DNA of 64,000 bases. Source: an uncultured Clostridium sp. (lineage in GTDB: Bacteria > Bacillota > Clostridia > Clostridiales > Clostridiaceae). The stretch's first letter is position 1. Each line of letters opens with the position of its first letter. Under the pieces are notes generated by a model. It saw only the letters and a list, made by a program, of their open reading frames with translations, was not told the origin of the DNA and searched no databases. The stretch spans positions 1 to 64,000 of the forward strand of contig CALBDU010000029.1 of assembly GCA_937927335.1 (NCBI GenBank), written 5' to 3'. Shown here piece by piece: positions 51,505 to 60,289 of this stretch. Position numbers and translations under genes: made by a program.

Positions 51505-51605
51505 CCCCCTTCTCTAGATGGAAGGCATATCCGTTTCCAAATATACCCTAACGTTCTTTAACCTTGCCATTAGTTTAGGTTATAAGACTCGGAGCTGATA
51601 CTTTA
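51505..51605 (-). promoter_or_regulatory. Moco/Tuco-like riboswitch upstream of tupA
   Basis: On the minus strand the leader reads CTCCGAGTC near its 5' end (51594-51586) and GGAAACGGATATGCCTTCC at the 3' side (about 51538-51520), resembling the two conserved strands of the molybdenum-cofactor RNA motif. TATTTG and CGGATA form a stem closed by a GAAA tetraloop, and CCTAA pairs with TTAGG. The 3' part CCTTC/GAAGG can form a hairpin next to the tupA ribosome site, suggesting control of translation. Identity is from remembered consensus. Confidence 0.55.
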
Positions 51606-51818
51606 AGTGTATATAACTAAATATTTGATGTCAATAATTCGTATCAAAATGATACATGTACAATTATTCCACATTGTTTTAATGTCATACAAATATGGGC
51701 TTTGAGAAATATTTTGCTCACTATATGCACACCTCATAATATTAGAAAGCTAAACAGGTTAACAGCTTAACCCCATATATCATATCATAATATATAGCAA
51801 AATTTAGGAGAGATATAA

Positions 51819-52268
51819 TTGTATCACCAAGAAGACATATATAGCCGGGAGAATTTTAGGCAAAGCACTTTACTTGATAAACTAATAGAAGCTATGAAGG
51901 ATGAAAGGCATGACAGAGTTAAATATCATAAAATGATGGAAATGACTAATAATCAGGCCGTGATCAGGCAGATTAAATTTGCTCATGATGATGAAATTAA
52001 GCATTATGGCATGTTCAACAAAATCTATTATCAGCTTACTGGTAAAAAAATTGACATTCCCATACCTGACAGAATAGAGAAGTACGACAGTCTCATTGAT
52101 GCAGTCCAGAGCAGCATAGACGGAGAACTGGGAGCTGTGGAACTGTACAGGGAAATTTATGCACTGCTGCCTAACAGGCTGATGAGAGATCAGGTTTTTG
52201 AAATTATAACCGATGAACAGGAACATGCAGCCAGATTCATCTATCTTTATGCAATGCTAAAAAGATAG
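51819..52268 (+). CDS. Ferritin-like (rubrerythrin-type diiron) protein
   Basis: A 149-residue four-helix bundle with paired metal-ligand motifs: DERHDRVKYH (about 28-37), DDEIKHYGMF (about 57-66), DGELGAVELY (about 101-110) and TDEQEHAARF (about 131-140). There is no rubredoxin domain, unlike classical rubrerythrin. A role in peroxide removal or iron handling is likely. TTG 51819 lies 8 bases from AGGAG. Confidence 0.8.
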   Translation: MYHQEDIYSRENFRQSTLLDKLIEAMKDERHDRVKYHKMMEMTNNQAVIRQIKFAHDDEIKHYGMFNKIYYQLTGKKIDIPIPDRIEKYDSLIDAVQSSIDGELGAVELYREIYALLPNRLMRDQVFEIITDEQEHAARFIYLYAMLKR

Positions 52269-52277
52269 CCAATACAC

Positions 52278-52309
52278 AAAAATCCTGAGGAAAGCCTCAG
52301 GATTTTTAA
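52278..52309 (+). terminator. Terminator after the ferritin-like gene
   Basis: AAAAATCCTGAGG, loop AAAG, CCTCAGGATTTTT form a perfect stem with T-run. Confidence 0.9.
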
Positions 52310-52655
52310 TGTAAAACGCCGCAGCCTGCGGTGTTTTTAGGAGAAAGGTAATGTATTTTGAAAACAAGGGGTTATATTATAAGTATATCCTTAATTTTTT
52401 TGTTTAATCGCTTTATGAAAATTTTTCAGATAGATATATTTTTAATCTCTAAGCTATTGAACTAAAAGCTCAATAAAAAACCGCATTACTGCGGCTTTTT
52501 AAAAAGAAAGGAGTTATATTTTGTAAGCATACCTGCATTACACTTTAATTATTGACCAGCAATATAAATTTATTCACTATGATTTTTAAATGGATTATAA
52601 TAAACATGGAATACGAAGGTTGATGTATTTAATATAAACTATAGGAGCAATAATT
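52310..52655 (+). other. Gene-poor stretch with two further terminator-like hairpins
   Basis: CGCCGCAG/CTGCGGTG at about 52315-52338 with five T, and AAAAAACCGC/GCGGCTTTTT at about 52474-52502. Between them only an 18-codon frame with a ribosome site (52351-52407) is present. The rest is AT-rich with no recognised element. Confidence 0.5.
52351..52407 (+). CDS. Possible 18-residue peptide
   Basis: ATG 52351 follows AGGAGAAAGG and the frame ends at TAA 52405. The peptide is rich in Tyr, Phe and Lys. It is bracketed by two terminator-like hairpins. There is no evidence of conservation. Confidence 0.2.
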   Translation: MYFENKGLYYKYILNFFV

Positions 52656-53186
52656 ATGGCTGAATTTAAAAATATGGAAACAGAAAGATTAATACTGAGA
52701 AGATTTATAGAAGAAGACGCCGATGAATTTTTAAATTACAGGACATCTCAAGAGGTACGAATGTATCAGGGGGAAGGCTGGGAGAATTTTAAAATGGAAC
52801 AGTGTGTTGAGTTTATTAAAGAGCAGATGAATTTCGAGCCAGGTATTCCAGATAGCTGGTTTCAAATCGCAATTGAATTGAAGAAAAGCGGAGAGCTTAT
52901 AGGAGATTGTGCAATTCATACACTGCCTGTGGAGAAGGGGCTTTTAGAAATTGGCATCACCATTAAACCTGCTTTTCAGCATAGAGGATATGCTGCAGAA
53001 GCTGTGAAATGCCTCCTTAACTATCTTTTTAATGGATTAAAAATAGCTAAGGTAATTGCAATTATTGATACTAGAAATGAAAACTGCAGAAGACTTTTGG
53101 AAGGGCTTGGAATGACAAACACTGAATACGATGTTAGTGATGAAAGCATGTATGAATTATTAAAAGAAAATTGGGGAGTAAGATAA
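52656..53186 (+). CDS. GNAT acetyltransferase, RimJ/RimL type
   Basis: A 176-residue acetyl-CoA-dependent N-acetyltransferase. METERLILRRFIEEDADEFL is the typical RimJ/RimL opening; IGITIKPAFQHRGYAAEAVKCLLNY contains the acetyl-CoA pyrophosphate loop (QxxGxA form). The substrate could be a protein N-terminus or a small amine. AGGAG precedes the ATG. Confidence 0.85.
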   Translation: MAEFKNMETERLILRRFIEEDADEFLNYRTSQEVRMYQGEGWENFKMEQCVEFIKEQMNFEPGIPDSWFQIAIELKKSGELIGDCAIHTLPVEKGLLEIGITIKPAFQHRGYAAEAVKCLLNYLFNGLKIAKVIAIIDTRNENCRRLLEGLGMTNTEYDVSDESMYELLKENWGVR

Positions 53187-53233
53187 AAGGCCATTATAAG
53201 AGAGATGTAGATTCTCTTATCAAGGCCTTTTAC
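53185..53233 (+). terminator. Terminator after the GNAT gene
   Basis: AAAAGGCC (53185-53192) pairs with GGCCTTTT (53224-53231), with ATAAGAGA/TCTCTTAT inside. Confidence 0.82.
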
Positions 53234-53414
53234 CTATAAGTGATTAAAAGTAGTTGATTTCGTAACCAAAGTTACAAAAGAGTTATTAGGAGAAGAAACT
53301 TGATACTATCAAGCCGGTAAATAAAGTATTTGCTATTATTTAAAATTTATACCAATGAAGATAATGAATAAAAATTATCTTCTATCTAATCCTATAGATA
53401 AGGAGATGATGATT

Positions 53415-53591
53415 TTGGATAGAGAAAGAATAGAAGAAATACTTGATTCAAAGGGAGTAATCGAAGTAACCTACCATGACAACCCTGTGTGGATTGAAAG
53501 CATGAACAGAGATGATGACCAAAGAGTGGAAATAAGAAATTTAAACACTGATGAAATCCTTAATGTTAATATTGATGATTTAATGGAATGA
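53415..53591 (+). CDS. sspH: H-type small acid-soluble spore protein
   Basis: With the TTG at 53415 (9 bases from AGGAG) the product has 58 residues, the usual SspH size. ERIEEILDSKGVIEVTYHDNPVWIES and the acidic C-terminus with VEIRNLNTDE match H-type SASP. It is packed in the spore core in Bacillus. An upstream in-frame ATG at 53355 would add 20 residues foreign to the family. A GAAGATAAT inverted repeat (53357-53382) lies just upstream. Confidence 0.85.
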   Translation: MDRERIEEILDSKGVIEVTYHDNPVWIESMNRDDDQRVEIRNLNTDEILNVNIDDLME

Positions 53592-53592
53592 C

Positions 53593-53624
53593 AAAAAACC
53601 GAGGCATAAGCTTCGGTTTTTTGC
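53593..53624 (+). terminator. Terminator after sspH
   Basis: AAAAAACCGA and TCGGTTTTTT form the stem with a small internal mismatch. Confidence 0.85.
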
Positions 53625-53854
53625 GTTGCCAGAAAATTTTCCCCAATGGCGGGGATTTTAAGGAGATTAAAATATTCGAATAATATAAAGGGTTTCATTT
53701 AAAGTATTGACTATTTTAACAGGTTTATACATTAAGGTAAAAAATATATACGAAATATATTTATATTTATTCCAACATATATTTTCCATGCCCTGTTTAT
53801 TATGATAAAATTTTAATGTGAAGACTAATTATCAAAGACTTGGGGGACAAAAAA

Positions 53855-55234
53855 ATGAAAGGCGATATGACACAGGGGAACATTTCAAAAGTTCTCATCA
53901 CATTTGCAGTTCCAATGGCCTTGGGCAACGTGTTTCAGCAGCTTTACAATACTACTGATGCAATAATCGTAGGAAGGCTTCTTGGTAAAAATGCTTTAGC
54001 TGCAGTGGGAGTTGCCAACCCTGTAATGTCCATAGCCATATTCTTTATTGCAGGTATGTGTATAGGCATATCAGTGCTGGAATCTCAGTTTTTCGGTGCT
54101 GAAAAATATAAGCTGCTAAAAAGGGAAGTTTCTACTGCATTGCTTTCGGGATTAGGCTTTACCCTGGTTTTGTCAGTTGTATTTATTTTTATATCCAAAT
54201 GGGTTCTGCTAATTACAGGAACTCCAATAGAAATATTAGAAGATGCCAACATATACCTGAAAATAATATTTTCCGGATTAATATTTTCGTATTTATATAA
54301 TTTTTGTTCCACATCGCTAATGGCCATAGGGGATTCAAAAACGCCTTTGATTTGTCTTATAATTTCCTGTGTACTTAATGGAATTTTGTGCATTTTATTT
54401 ATAGCAGTGTTTAAATTAGGAGTGGCAGGGTCGGCAATGGCCACGGTTGCAGCCCAGTGCATATCCTCACTGCTGTGCATCGGTTATGTTTATATGAAGA
54501 TTCCTATAATCAGGCTTAATGTGGGCGAATTCACTATAGATAAGAACCTGCTTTTGCAGACTATTCAGTACAGCTGGGTTTCTTCTTTGCAGCAGATCTC
54601 CCTTTATATAGGCAAGCTGCTGGTACAAGGAGCGGTAAATCCCTTTGGCACTAATGCTATTGCCGCCTTCAATTCTGTAACCAGGGTGGACGCTCTGGTT
54701 TTGGGCCCCGGAGACAGCCTGGCAGCCTCAACAGCTACCTTTTGCGCCCAAAACAAAGGAGGCAGGAAATGGCATAGGATAATAGAAGGATATAAAACAA
54801 GCAATATGATAATAACCGCCTACTGCACTGCAATGGCCCTAATAGTGTTTTTTCGAGCGCAGCAGATAATGGGTATGTTTATATCCGGTTCCGAATCTGA
54901 GGTAATTATGCTTGGCGTAAAATACCTTAAACTAATGTGTATTTTTTATATTTTGTCAGGCTTCTGCAACATTTTCCAGGGCTTGTTCAGAGGAGCAGGG
55001 CTGCTTAAGATCACATTTATAGCCACCATACTTCAGATGACAGTAAGAGTAGGCTTATCATATGCCCTTGCTGCTCATCTTGGTTTGCAGAGTGTATGCT
55101 ATGCAGTAGCGGCAGGCTGGGTATGCATGATAATATATGAAGGCCTCTGTAGCAAAAAGTATTTTAATGAACTGAGGAGGTCTATGAAGTCAGAACTCTG
55201 TTCCCAGGCTGAAAATGAATTTTGCAGCTCTTAG
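53855..55234 (+). CDS. MATE-family multidrug/Na+ efflux protein
   Basis: A 459-residue membrane protein with about twelve helices in two homologous halves. LITFAVPMALGNVFQQLYNTTDAIIVGRLLG at the N-terminus and FNSVTRVDALVLGPGDSLAAS in the middle are MATE hallmarks. It would export cationic drugs or metabolites with Na+ or H+. ATG 53855 lies 8 bases from GGGGG. The C-terminal 20 residues are hydrophilic with two cysteines. Confidence 0.9.
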   Translation: MKGDMTQGNISKVLITFAVPMALGNVFQQLYNTTDAIIVGRLLGKNALAAVGVANPVMSIAIFFIAGMCIGISVLESQFFGAEKYKLLKREVSTALLSGLGFTLVLSVVFIFISKWVLLITGTPIEILEDANIYLKIIFSGLIFSYLYNFCSTSLMAIGDSKTPLICLIISCVLNGILCILFIAVFKLGVAGSAMATVAAQCISSLLCIGYVYMKIPIIRLNVGEFTIDKNLLLQTIQYSWVSSLQQISLYIGKLLVQGAVNPFGTNAIAAFNSVTRVDALVLGPGDSLAASTATFCAQNKGGRKWHRIIEGYKTSNMIITAYCTAMALIVFFRAQQIMGMFISGSESEVIMLGVKYLKLMCIFYILSGFCNIFQGLFRGAGLLKITFIATILQMTVRVGLSYALAAHLGLQSVCYAVAAGWVCMIIYEGLCSKKYFNELRRSMKSELCSQAENEFCSS

Positions 55235-55303
55235 CTATATTGAATTTAGGGAAAATTTGTGGAATAATAGAAAAGTAAAATATACATAAAAGAGGTTTGC
55301 GAT

Positions 55304-55906
55304 ATGGTTTATTATGATGGTCAGTCAGGATTTATAACAGTGATTACAGGGCCTATGTTCTCCGAGAAATCAGGGAAGCTTATAGAAAGATGCAGAAAGG
55401 AAGAAATGTACGGCAAGAAACGTTATATCGCGTATAAGCCTGATATAGACAACCGTTTTGCAGATGACAGAATAATAAGCAGGGTTGGGACCTCCATTCC
55501 AGCTAAGCCAATTTCGGTGGAGCTTGATGATGAATTGCTCACAGAAATATTGAAGGAAACAGAGCCTTATGATATAGTGGCCTTTGATGAAGCCCAGTTT
55601 TTCAGCAGGAACATTATTAGGCTGGTTAAGGAGCTTGCATATAATAAGAAGCATATAATGATAGATGGATTAAATATGGATTACAGCGGCAAGGAATTTG
55701 GGTGCATGGGAGGCTTACTGGCCATAGCAGATGAAATAGAAAAGCTTACTGCTTACTGCAGCATTTGCGGACGCCCCGGCAGCTTTACCCAGAGGCTTGT
55801 AAACAAAGAGCCTGCAAAGCTTGGCGCTACCGTGCTTCTGGGAGACAGCGACTCCTATGAACCAAGGTGTAGAAACTGTTATGTACCCCCTGAAAAGGTA
55901 GAATAA
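55304..55906 (+). CDS. tdk: Thymidine kinase
   Basis: A 200-residue type II thymidine kinase for thymidine salvage. The P-loop GPMFSEKSGKLIERCRK is near 16-32, with Glu where many have Gly or Ser. FDEAQFF near 91-97 is Walker B, and the lasso and zinc site have CSIC (near 152) and CRNC (near 192). Confidence 0.93.
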   Translation: MVYYDGQSGFITVITGPMFSEKSGKLIERCRKEEMYGKKRYIAYKPDIDNRFADDRIISRVGTSIPAKPISVELDDELLTEILKETEPYDIVAFDEAQFFSRNIIRLVKELAYNKKHIMIDGLNMDYSGKEFGCMGGLLAIADEIEKLTAYCSICGRPGSFTQRLVNKEPAKLGATVLLGDSDSYEPRCRNCYVPPEKVE

Positions 55907-55935
55907 AGTAGATTAATTTGAAAGGATGATGTTTT

Positions 55936-56010
55936 GTGTTTAATATAAAATTTGAAATGGATATTGCAGGGAATGGGGAGGTGTATAAACTTTAAGCTAT
56001 ATGCCTCCCA
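55936..56010 (+). other. Short reading frame and hairpin in the rsgA-type leader
   Basis: GTG 55936 behind AAAGGATGAT opens a 19-codon frame that ends at 55995. A stem of GGGAGG-like arms (about 55976-55987 with 55998-56009) follows, ending about 25 bases before the GTPase ribosome site. It may be a leader peptide or control hairpin; nothing more can be said. Confidence 0.25.
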
Positions 56011-56048
56011 ATAGAAAAATACTAAATGAAATATGGGAGGAAAATAAA

Positions 56049-57131
56049 TTGAATAAGATAAATTTACATGACCTGGGTTTAAATGAAGGCTTTATTCAGG
56101 AAGCTGCAATATATGAGAAGAATCTATATCTGGCCAGGGTAGCGGCCCAATATAAGGACGTATATAAGATAATTACAGAGGAAGGCGAAATAATGGCTGA
56201 GATATCAGGCAGATTAGGCTACCTGGCAAAATCGTCCAGGGATTATCCTGCAGTAGGTGACTGGGTGCTGGCAGACAGAAGCAATGATGCTGGCGGCAGT
56301 GCCATCATCCATTATGTCCTAACCAGGAAAAGCTGCTTTGAAAGGAAAACAGCTGGGGAAAGATATGATGTTCAGGTTGTAGCAGCTAATATTGACACTG
56401 TATTCATATGCATGTCCCTGAATAATGATTTTAATATACGCAGGCTGGAAAGATATATTTCATTAGCCTGGGACAGCATGGCGATGCCGGTAATAGTCCT
56501 TACCAAGGCGGATTTGTGTGTTGATGCCGGGCAAAGGCTCCTAGAGGTTCAGTCAATAGCATTAGGAATTGACATACTGGTTACAAGCAGTATCAGTGAG
56601 GATGGATATCAGACATTGAGATCCTACATGAAAAATGGAAAGACTGCAGCCTTTATCGGCTCCTCCGGTGTGGGAAAATCAACTCTCATAAACAAGCTTC
56701 TTGGAAATGAAACCCTTAAAACCAGCACTACTGGATATGATGACAAGGGCAGGCATACCACTACACACAGGGAGCTTATACTGCTGCCTGGCGGCGGAGT
56801 TGTAATTGACACTCCCGGCATGAGGGAACTAGGCATAATAAGTGCAGACCTGGATAAGTCCTTTGGTGATATAGAAGAATTAGCCAGAAGCTGCAGGTTT
56901 TCAGACTGCAGCCATGAAAATGAGCCTAAATGTGCTGTAAAAGCAGCAATAGAAAAGGGGCTGCTGGATCCGGACCGCCTTGAAAGCTATAAAAAGCTCC
57001 AAAGGGAGTTAAAATACAGTGAACTTAATTCAAGACAGCTTGAAAAAGAGAAGATAAATCAAATGTTTGGCGGTATGGGAGCCATGAAGGAAGCCATGAG
57101 GGCAGTGAAAAACAAAAACAAAAGAAGATAA
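56049..57131 (+). CDS. RsgA-like circularly permuted ribosome-associated GTPase
   Basis: A 360-residue GTPase resembling RsgA/YjeQ, which assists maturation of the 30S subunit. An OB-fold (about 30-90) precedes the permuted GTPase: G4 TKAD near 157, then G1 GSSGVGKSTLINKLLG near 206 and G3 DTPGMRELG near 256. The C-terminal zinc site has CRFSDCSHENEPKCAV (Cys-Cys-His-Cys) near 282-297. TTG 56049 follows GGGAGG by 8 bases; an ATG at 56001 lacks a site. Slightly longer than typical RsgA, as in a second Firmicute subgroup. Confidence 0.85.
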   Translation: MNKINLHDLGLNEGFIQEAAIYEKNLYLARVAAQYKDVYKIITEEGEIMAEISGRLGYLAKSSRDYPAVGDWVLADRSNDAGGSAIIHYVLTRKSCFERKTAGERYDVQVVAANIDTVFICMSLNNDFNIRRLERYISLAWDSMAMPVIVLTKADLCVDAGQRLLEVQSIALGIDILVTSSISEDGYQTLRSYMKNGKTAAFIGSSGVGKSTLINKLLGNETLKTSTTGYDDKGRHTTTHRELILLPGGGVVIDTPGMRELGIISADLDKSFGDIEELARSCRFSDCSHENEPKCAVKAAIEKGLLDPDRLESYKKLQRELKYSELNSRQLEKEKINQMFGGMGAMKEAMRAVKNKNKRR

Positions 57132-57140
57132 TTCAGAAGG

Positions 57141-57176
57141 TTGACATAGGTGCCAGGCGCCTATGTCAATTTTTCT
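57141..57176. repeat. Palindromic repeat family A, copy 2 (terminator-like)
   Basis: TTGACATAGGTGCC (57141-57154) and GGCGCCTATGTCAA (57156-57169) around one A, with a TTTTTCT tail, the same as the copy at 28851. The A-to-G change in the right arm keeps pairing as G-T. Confidence 0.85.
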
Positions 57177-57255
57177 CAGAAAAATAAAGGAGAATTAATT
57201 AAGAGATAGAATAATAAGTATAAATGAGTTTTATATTTTTTATGGAGTGATAAAC

Positions 57256-58203
57256 ATGGTAAAAACCTTAATTTTATTTGAAAGCAGATATGGCTTTACA
57301 GAAAAAATTTCAAAAGATCTGGCTCTCATACTGGGACCGGCAAAATACTGCAGGTGTTCTGAATTTAAAGGACACTTGGACAACTATGAGATGGTTGTGC
57401 TTTGCAGTGCTGTGTATGAGGAATGTATAGATGAGGCCATCATTGGATTTGTCTCCAATAACAGAGAAAAATTGAAAGAAAAAAAGATAGTACTACTATG
57501 CTCTTGTCTGGCGGAAAATATGGTTAATCAATATTTAAAACCGCTAAAGGATTTACTGGGAGATTCTGTAGCACTGGAGGCTTCTGTGGGGGGAATTCTT
57601 GATATGGAGAAGCTTAGCTATGAGGATCATAAGTCCATGGAGCAGTTCTGCAGGTTTGTGGGATGTACATTGGAAAGCAGCAGCACCTTTGATATGGGCA
57701 CCTTTGGAAGCCTGGCCCTGGAAATCAAAAGCATCAAGGATGAAGTTCAGAAGGTAATGCCAAAAGAGGAATTAATTAAACATGCGGAGGACTTTATAAA
57801 TAAGCATAACACCTGTACCCTGGCTACAGGACATGGTGGTGCAGTAAGGGCCACTCCAATTGAATACAGCTATTTTCAAGGATGTTTATATATTATTAGC
57901 GAAGGCGGAGAAAAGTTTTCAAATATAATCGTTAATTCTAAGGTTTCCATTGGCATTTTTGATGAGTATAAAGGCATGGATAAGCTTTCTGGAATGCAGC
58001 TTTCAGGAACTGCCGAATTGATTGAGATAGGAAGCGGGGAATACATTAAGGTATTGGAGCTGAAAAATATAAGCTATGACAAAATAAAATGCCTGCCCAT
58101 TGCATTGAATTTATTGAAGATAAATATTAGCAAAATTGAATTTTTATGTTCAGCCTTTTCAGGTCTTGGATATGATATAAAGCAGATTTGTACAATTATT
58201 TAG
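57256..58203 (+). CDS. Flavodoxin-domain / PNPOx-like fusion protein
   Basis: A 315-residue two-domain flavoprotein. Residues 1-150 are flavodoxin-like (LILFESRYGFTEKI is the FMN phosphate loop), close to the HemG-type flavodoxin_5 group. Residues 170-300 resemble the FMN-binding split barrel of pyridoxamine-phosphate-oxidase-like proteins (NTCTLATGHGGAVRATPIEYSYF, then VSIGIFDEY). Such a fusion could pass electrons between two flavins; the substrate is unknown. ATG 57256 follows GGAGTGAT. Confidence 0.75.
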   Translation: MVKTLILFESRYGFTEKISKDLALILGPAKYCRCSEFKGHLDNYEMVVLCSAVYEECIDEAIIGFVSNNREKLKEKKIVLLCSCLAENMVNQYLKPLKDLLGDSVALEASVGGILDMEKLSYEDHKSMEQFCRFVGCTLESSSTFDMGTFGSLALEIKSIKDEVQKVMPKEELIKHAEDFINKHNTCTLATGHGGAVRATPIEYSYFQGCLYIISEGGEKFSNIIVNSKVSIGIFDEYKGMDKLSGMQLSGTAELIEIGSGEYIKVLELKNISYDKIKCLPIALNLLKINISKIEFLCSAFSGLGYDIKQICTII

Positions 58204-58225
58204 GAGCTATTATGCTCCTTTTTAT
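58202..58225 (+). terminator. Terminator overlapping the fusion-gene stop codon
   Basis: AGGAGC (58202-58207) pairs with GCTCCT (58214-58219), then TTTTTATTT. Confidence 0.78.
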
Positions 58226-58279
58226 TTGTCTATTTTAAAGTATAATTTTAATTTAAAATATAATTGTAATAAAATACTA

Positions 58280-58306
58280 TAAAGAAAATTCGTAAACGGT
58301 CGATAA
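58280..58306 (+). promoter_or_regulatory. Candidate sigma-D (sigma-28) promoter for the chemoreceptor gene
   Basis: TAAA (58280-58283), a 15-base spacer and GTCGATAA (58299-58306), one base from the consensus TAAA-N15-GCCGATAA. The start codon is about 140 bases on. Confidence 0.65.
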
Positions 58307-58449
58307 TTGTATTACTTGTCTGTTTTTCTGGAAAACATCAGTGGATTATTCGTGTATTAACAGCAACAGAAAGGGTGGTAGGTTAAATAACAGAATTTAC
58401 AGCATATTGGAAGCATTAAATTTATGAATATTTTTAGGAGGGTATTATT

Positions 58450-60165
58450 ATGAAATGGTATAATGACTTGAAAATTAAAGCCAAATTATTAAGCGCCTTT
58501 ATTATGATCGCGCTTTTTATATCAGTAGTGGGTGTAATCGGAATATTGGGAATGAAAAATATAAACGGCCATGCAATGTCTATGCACGATTACAATCTGG
58601 AGTCAGTAAAGGAACTGACAACTTTAAGACAAAACACAGGAGATATAAGGTATGATGTTATAAAAATAGTGTATAACATTAATCTAAAAAATAATGGCGC
58701 TGACCAGAAAAATGAAATTAAAAAACTGGAAGCAGACAATGACGCTATAATAGCAAGGTATGAAAAGAGCTTACTATCCGACCAGGAAAGAGAGACCTTT
58801 GAAAGCTTAAAAAAGCATTTAAAGGAATATAAACAGAGCTATGACCTGCTGCTTAAAGCAACAGAAGAAAATAACTACGCCCTTGCAATGGCTGAGTTTC
58901 CTAATTTGTCCACACCAAGGTCTAATGTTTATAATGATTTGACAGCTTTGTTGAAATCAAATACAGACCAGGCAGATGCTGCAGATAATGAAAATCATTC
59001 TATATATAGCAGCTCCTTTATTAAAATTATAGCCATATGCGGTTTGGGACTACTCATTGCATTAGCTGCGGGAATTTTTATTGCAACCAGTATCTCCAGG
59101 CAGCTTAACAAGGTATTAAACTTTGCCGAGGCTATAGGTCAAGGGGATCTCACTCAATCCATTGATGTGGATACCAAGGATGAGATAGGTGCACTGGCTG
59201 GAGCTTTAAATAACGCAAGCAGCAATGTGAGAAGTCTCATTGGTGAAATTATGAACAGTGCCAGCGATATGGGAGCGGTTAGCGAAGAGCTCTCTGCAAC
59301 TGTGGAAGAGGTATCTTCCAAGATGGAAATGGTTAATGACTCTACAGAACTCATAGCCAGGGGTGCTCAGGATTTAAGCTCAACTACAGAAGAAGTGAGT
59401 GCCTCCTCGGAGGAACTTGGTGCCAGTACAGCAGAGCTTGCTAAAACAGCTGATGGAGCAGCAGTATCAGTATCAGCTATTGAAAAACGGGCACAGGAAA
59501 TAAAGAGCAGAGCTGTATCAGAAAGTGCAAAGAGCAGAGTGCTTTATGAAGAAAAACAGTCAAATATTACAAAAGCTATTGAAGAAGGAAAAGTTGTTGA
59601 TGAAATTAAATTAATGGCTGAAGCAATTGGAAGTATAGCGGAACAGACAAACCTCCTTGCACTGAATGCAGCTATAGAAGCGGCCAGGGCTGGAGAACAG
59701 GGCAGAGGCTTTGCTGTAGTGGCAGATGAAGTTAGAAAGCTGGCAGAACAGTCCTCGGAAACAGTGTCAGGCATTTATGGCATGGTTGGACAGGTTCAAG
59801 CAGCCTTTAACAATCTTTCAGAAAGTGGTCAGGATGTTCTTGACTATATTGGCACCAATGTTAAGAATGATTACGATTTTCTTGAAAATTCAGGTATTCA
59901 GTACGAGCAGGACGCGGAGTTTGTTAACAAGATGGTGGAGGAGATATCAGCTTCATCCAGGCAGATGAGCGAGGTAATTGACCAGGTTAATGAAGCTATT
60001 CAAAATGTATCTGCAACTGCTGAGGAATCAGCAGCCAGCTCCAGCGAGATACTAAACAGTATAAACGAGATAACCATGGCTGTTCACGAAGTGGCCAAGT
60101 CAGCTCAGACCCAGGCTGAGCAGGCAGAAAAGCTTACAGAGATGGTGAGAAAATTTAAGATATAA
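58450..60165 (+). CDS. Methyl-accepting chemotaxis protein
   Basis: A 571-residue chemoreceptor. Helices at about 11-33 and 193-213 flank a four-helix-bundle ligand domain. HAMP follows, then a long coiled-coil signalling domain with the hairpin tip EQTNLLALNAAIEAARAGEQGRGFAVVADEVRKLAEQS (one conserved block near 397-434). GGAGGG precedes the ATG. The sigma-D-like promoter suggests co-expression with flagellar genes elsewhere. Confidence 0.94.
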   Translation: MKWYNDLKIKAKLLSAFIMIALFISVVGVIGILGMKNINGHAMSMHDYNLESVKELTTLRQNTGDIRYDVIKIVYNINLKNNGADQKNEIKKLEADNDAIIARYEKSLLSDQERETFESLKKHLKEYKQSYDLLLKATEENNYALAMAEFPNLSTPRSNVYNDLTALLKSNTDQADAADNENHSIYSSSFIKIIAICGLGLLIALAAGIFIATSISRQLNKVLNFAEAIGQGDLTQSIDVDTKDEIGALAGALNNASSNVRSLIGEIMNSASDMGAVSEELSATVEEVSSKMEMVNDSTELIARGAQDLSSTTEEVSASSEELGASTAELAKTADGAAVSVSAIEKRAQEIKSRAVSESAKSRVLYEEKQSNITKAIEEGKVVDEIKLMAEAIGSIAEQTNLLALNAAIEAARAGEQGRGFAVVADEVRKLAEQSSETVSGIYGMVGQVQAAFNNLSESGQDVLDYIGTNVKNDYDFLENSGIQYEQDAEFVNKMVEEISASSRQMSEVIDQVNEAIQNVSATAEESAASSSEILNSINEITMAVHEVAKSAQTQAEQAEKLTEMVRKFKI

Positions 60166-60179
60166 GATATCAAATTATG

Positions 60180-60210
60180 ATCTGCATAAATAGTTTATGC
60201 AGATTTTTCT
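60180..60210 (+). terminator. Terminator after the chemoreceptor gene
   Basis: ATCTGCATAAA (60180-60190), loop TAG, TTTATGCAGAT (60194-60204), T-run. A second hairpin, AAAGGCCGCA/TGCGGCCTTT at 60217-60244, follows and may serve the convergent coat-like gene. Confidence 0.88.
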
Positions 60211-60289
60211 TTATGTAAAAGGCCGCATAGCGGCTGCGGCCTTTCATGGGAACAGGTCTTAATGTTAAGGAGGCGCATAAAAATTTTCT

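Noticed and set aside
53355..53414. N-terminal extension of SspH
   Set aside because: The extra 20 residues are foreign to the family, and AGGAG favours the TTG at 53415.
58307..58449. c-di-GMP riboswitch in the chemoreceptor leader
   Set aside because: The conserved GEMM segments around GCAAACC and GGACGCAAAGC are not present.
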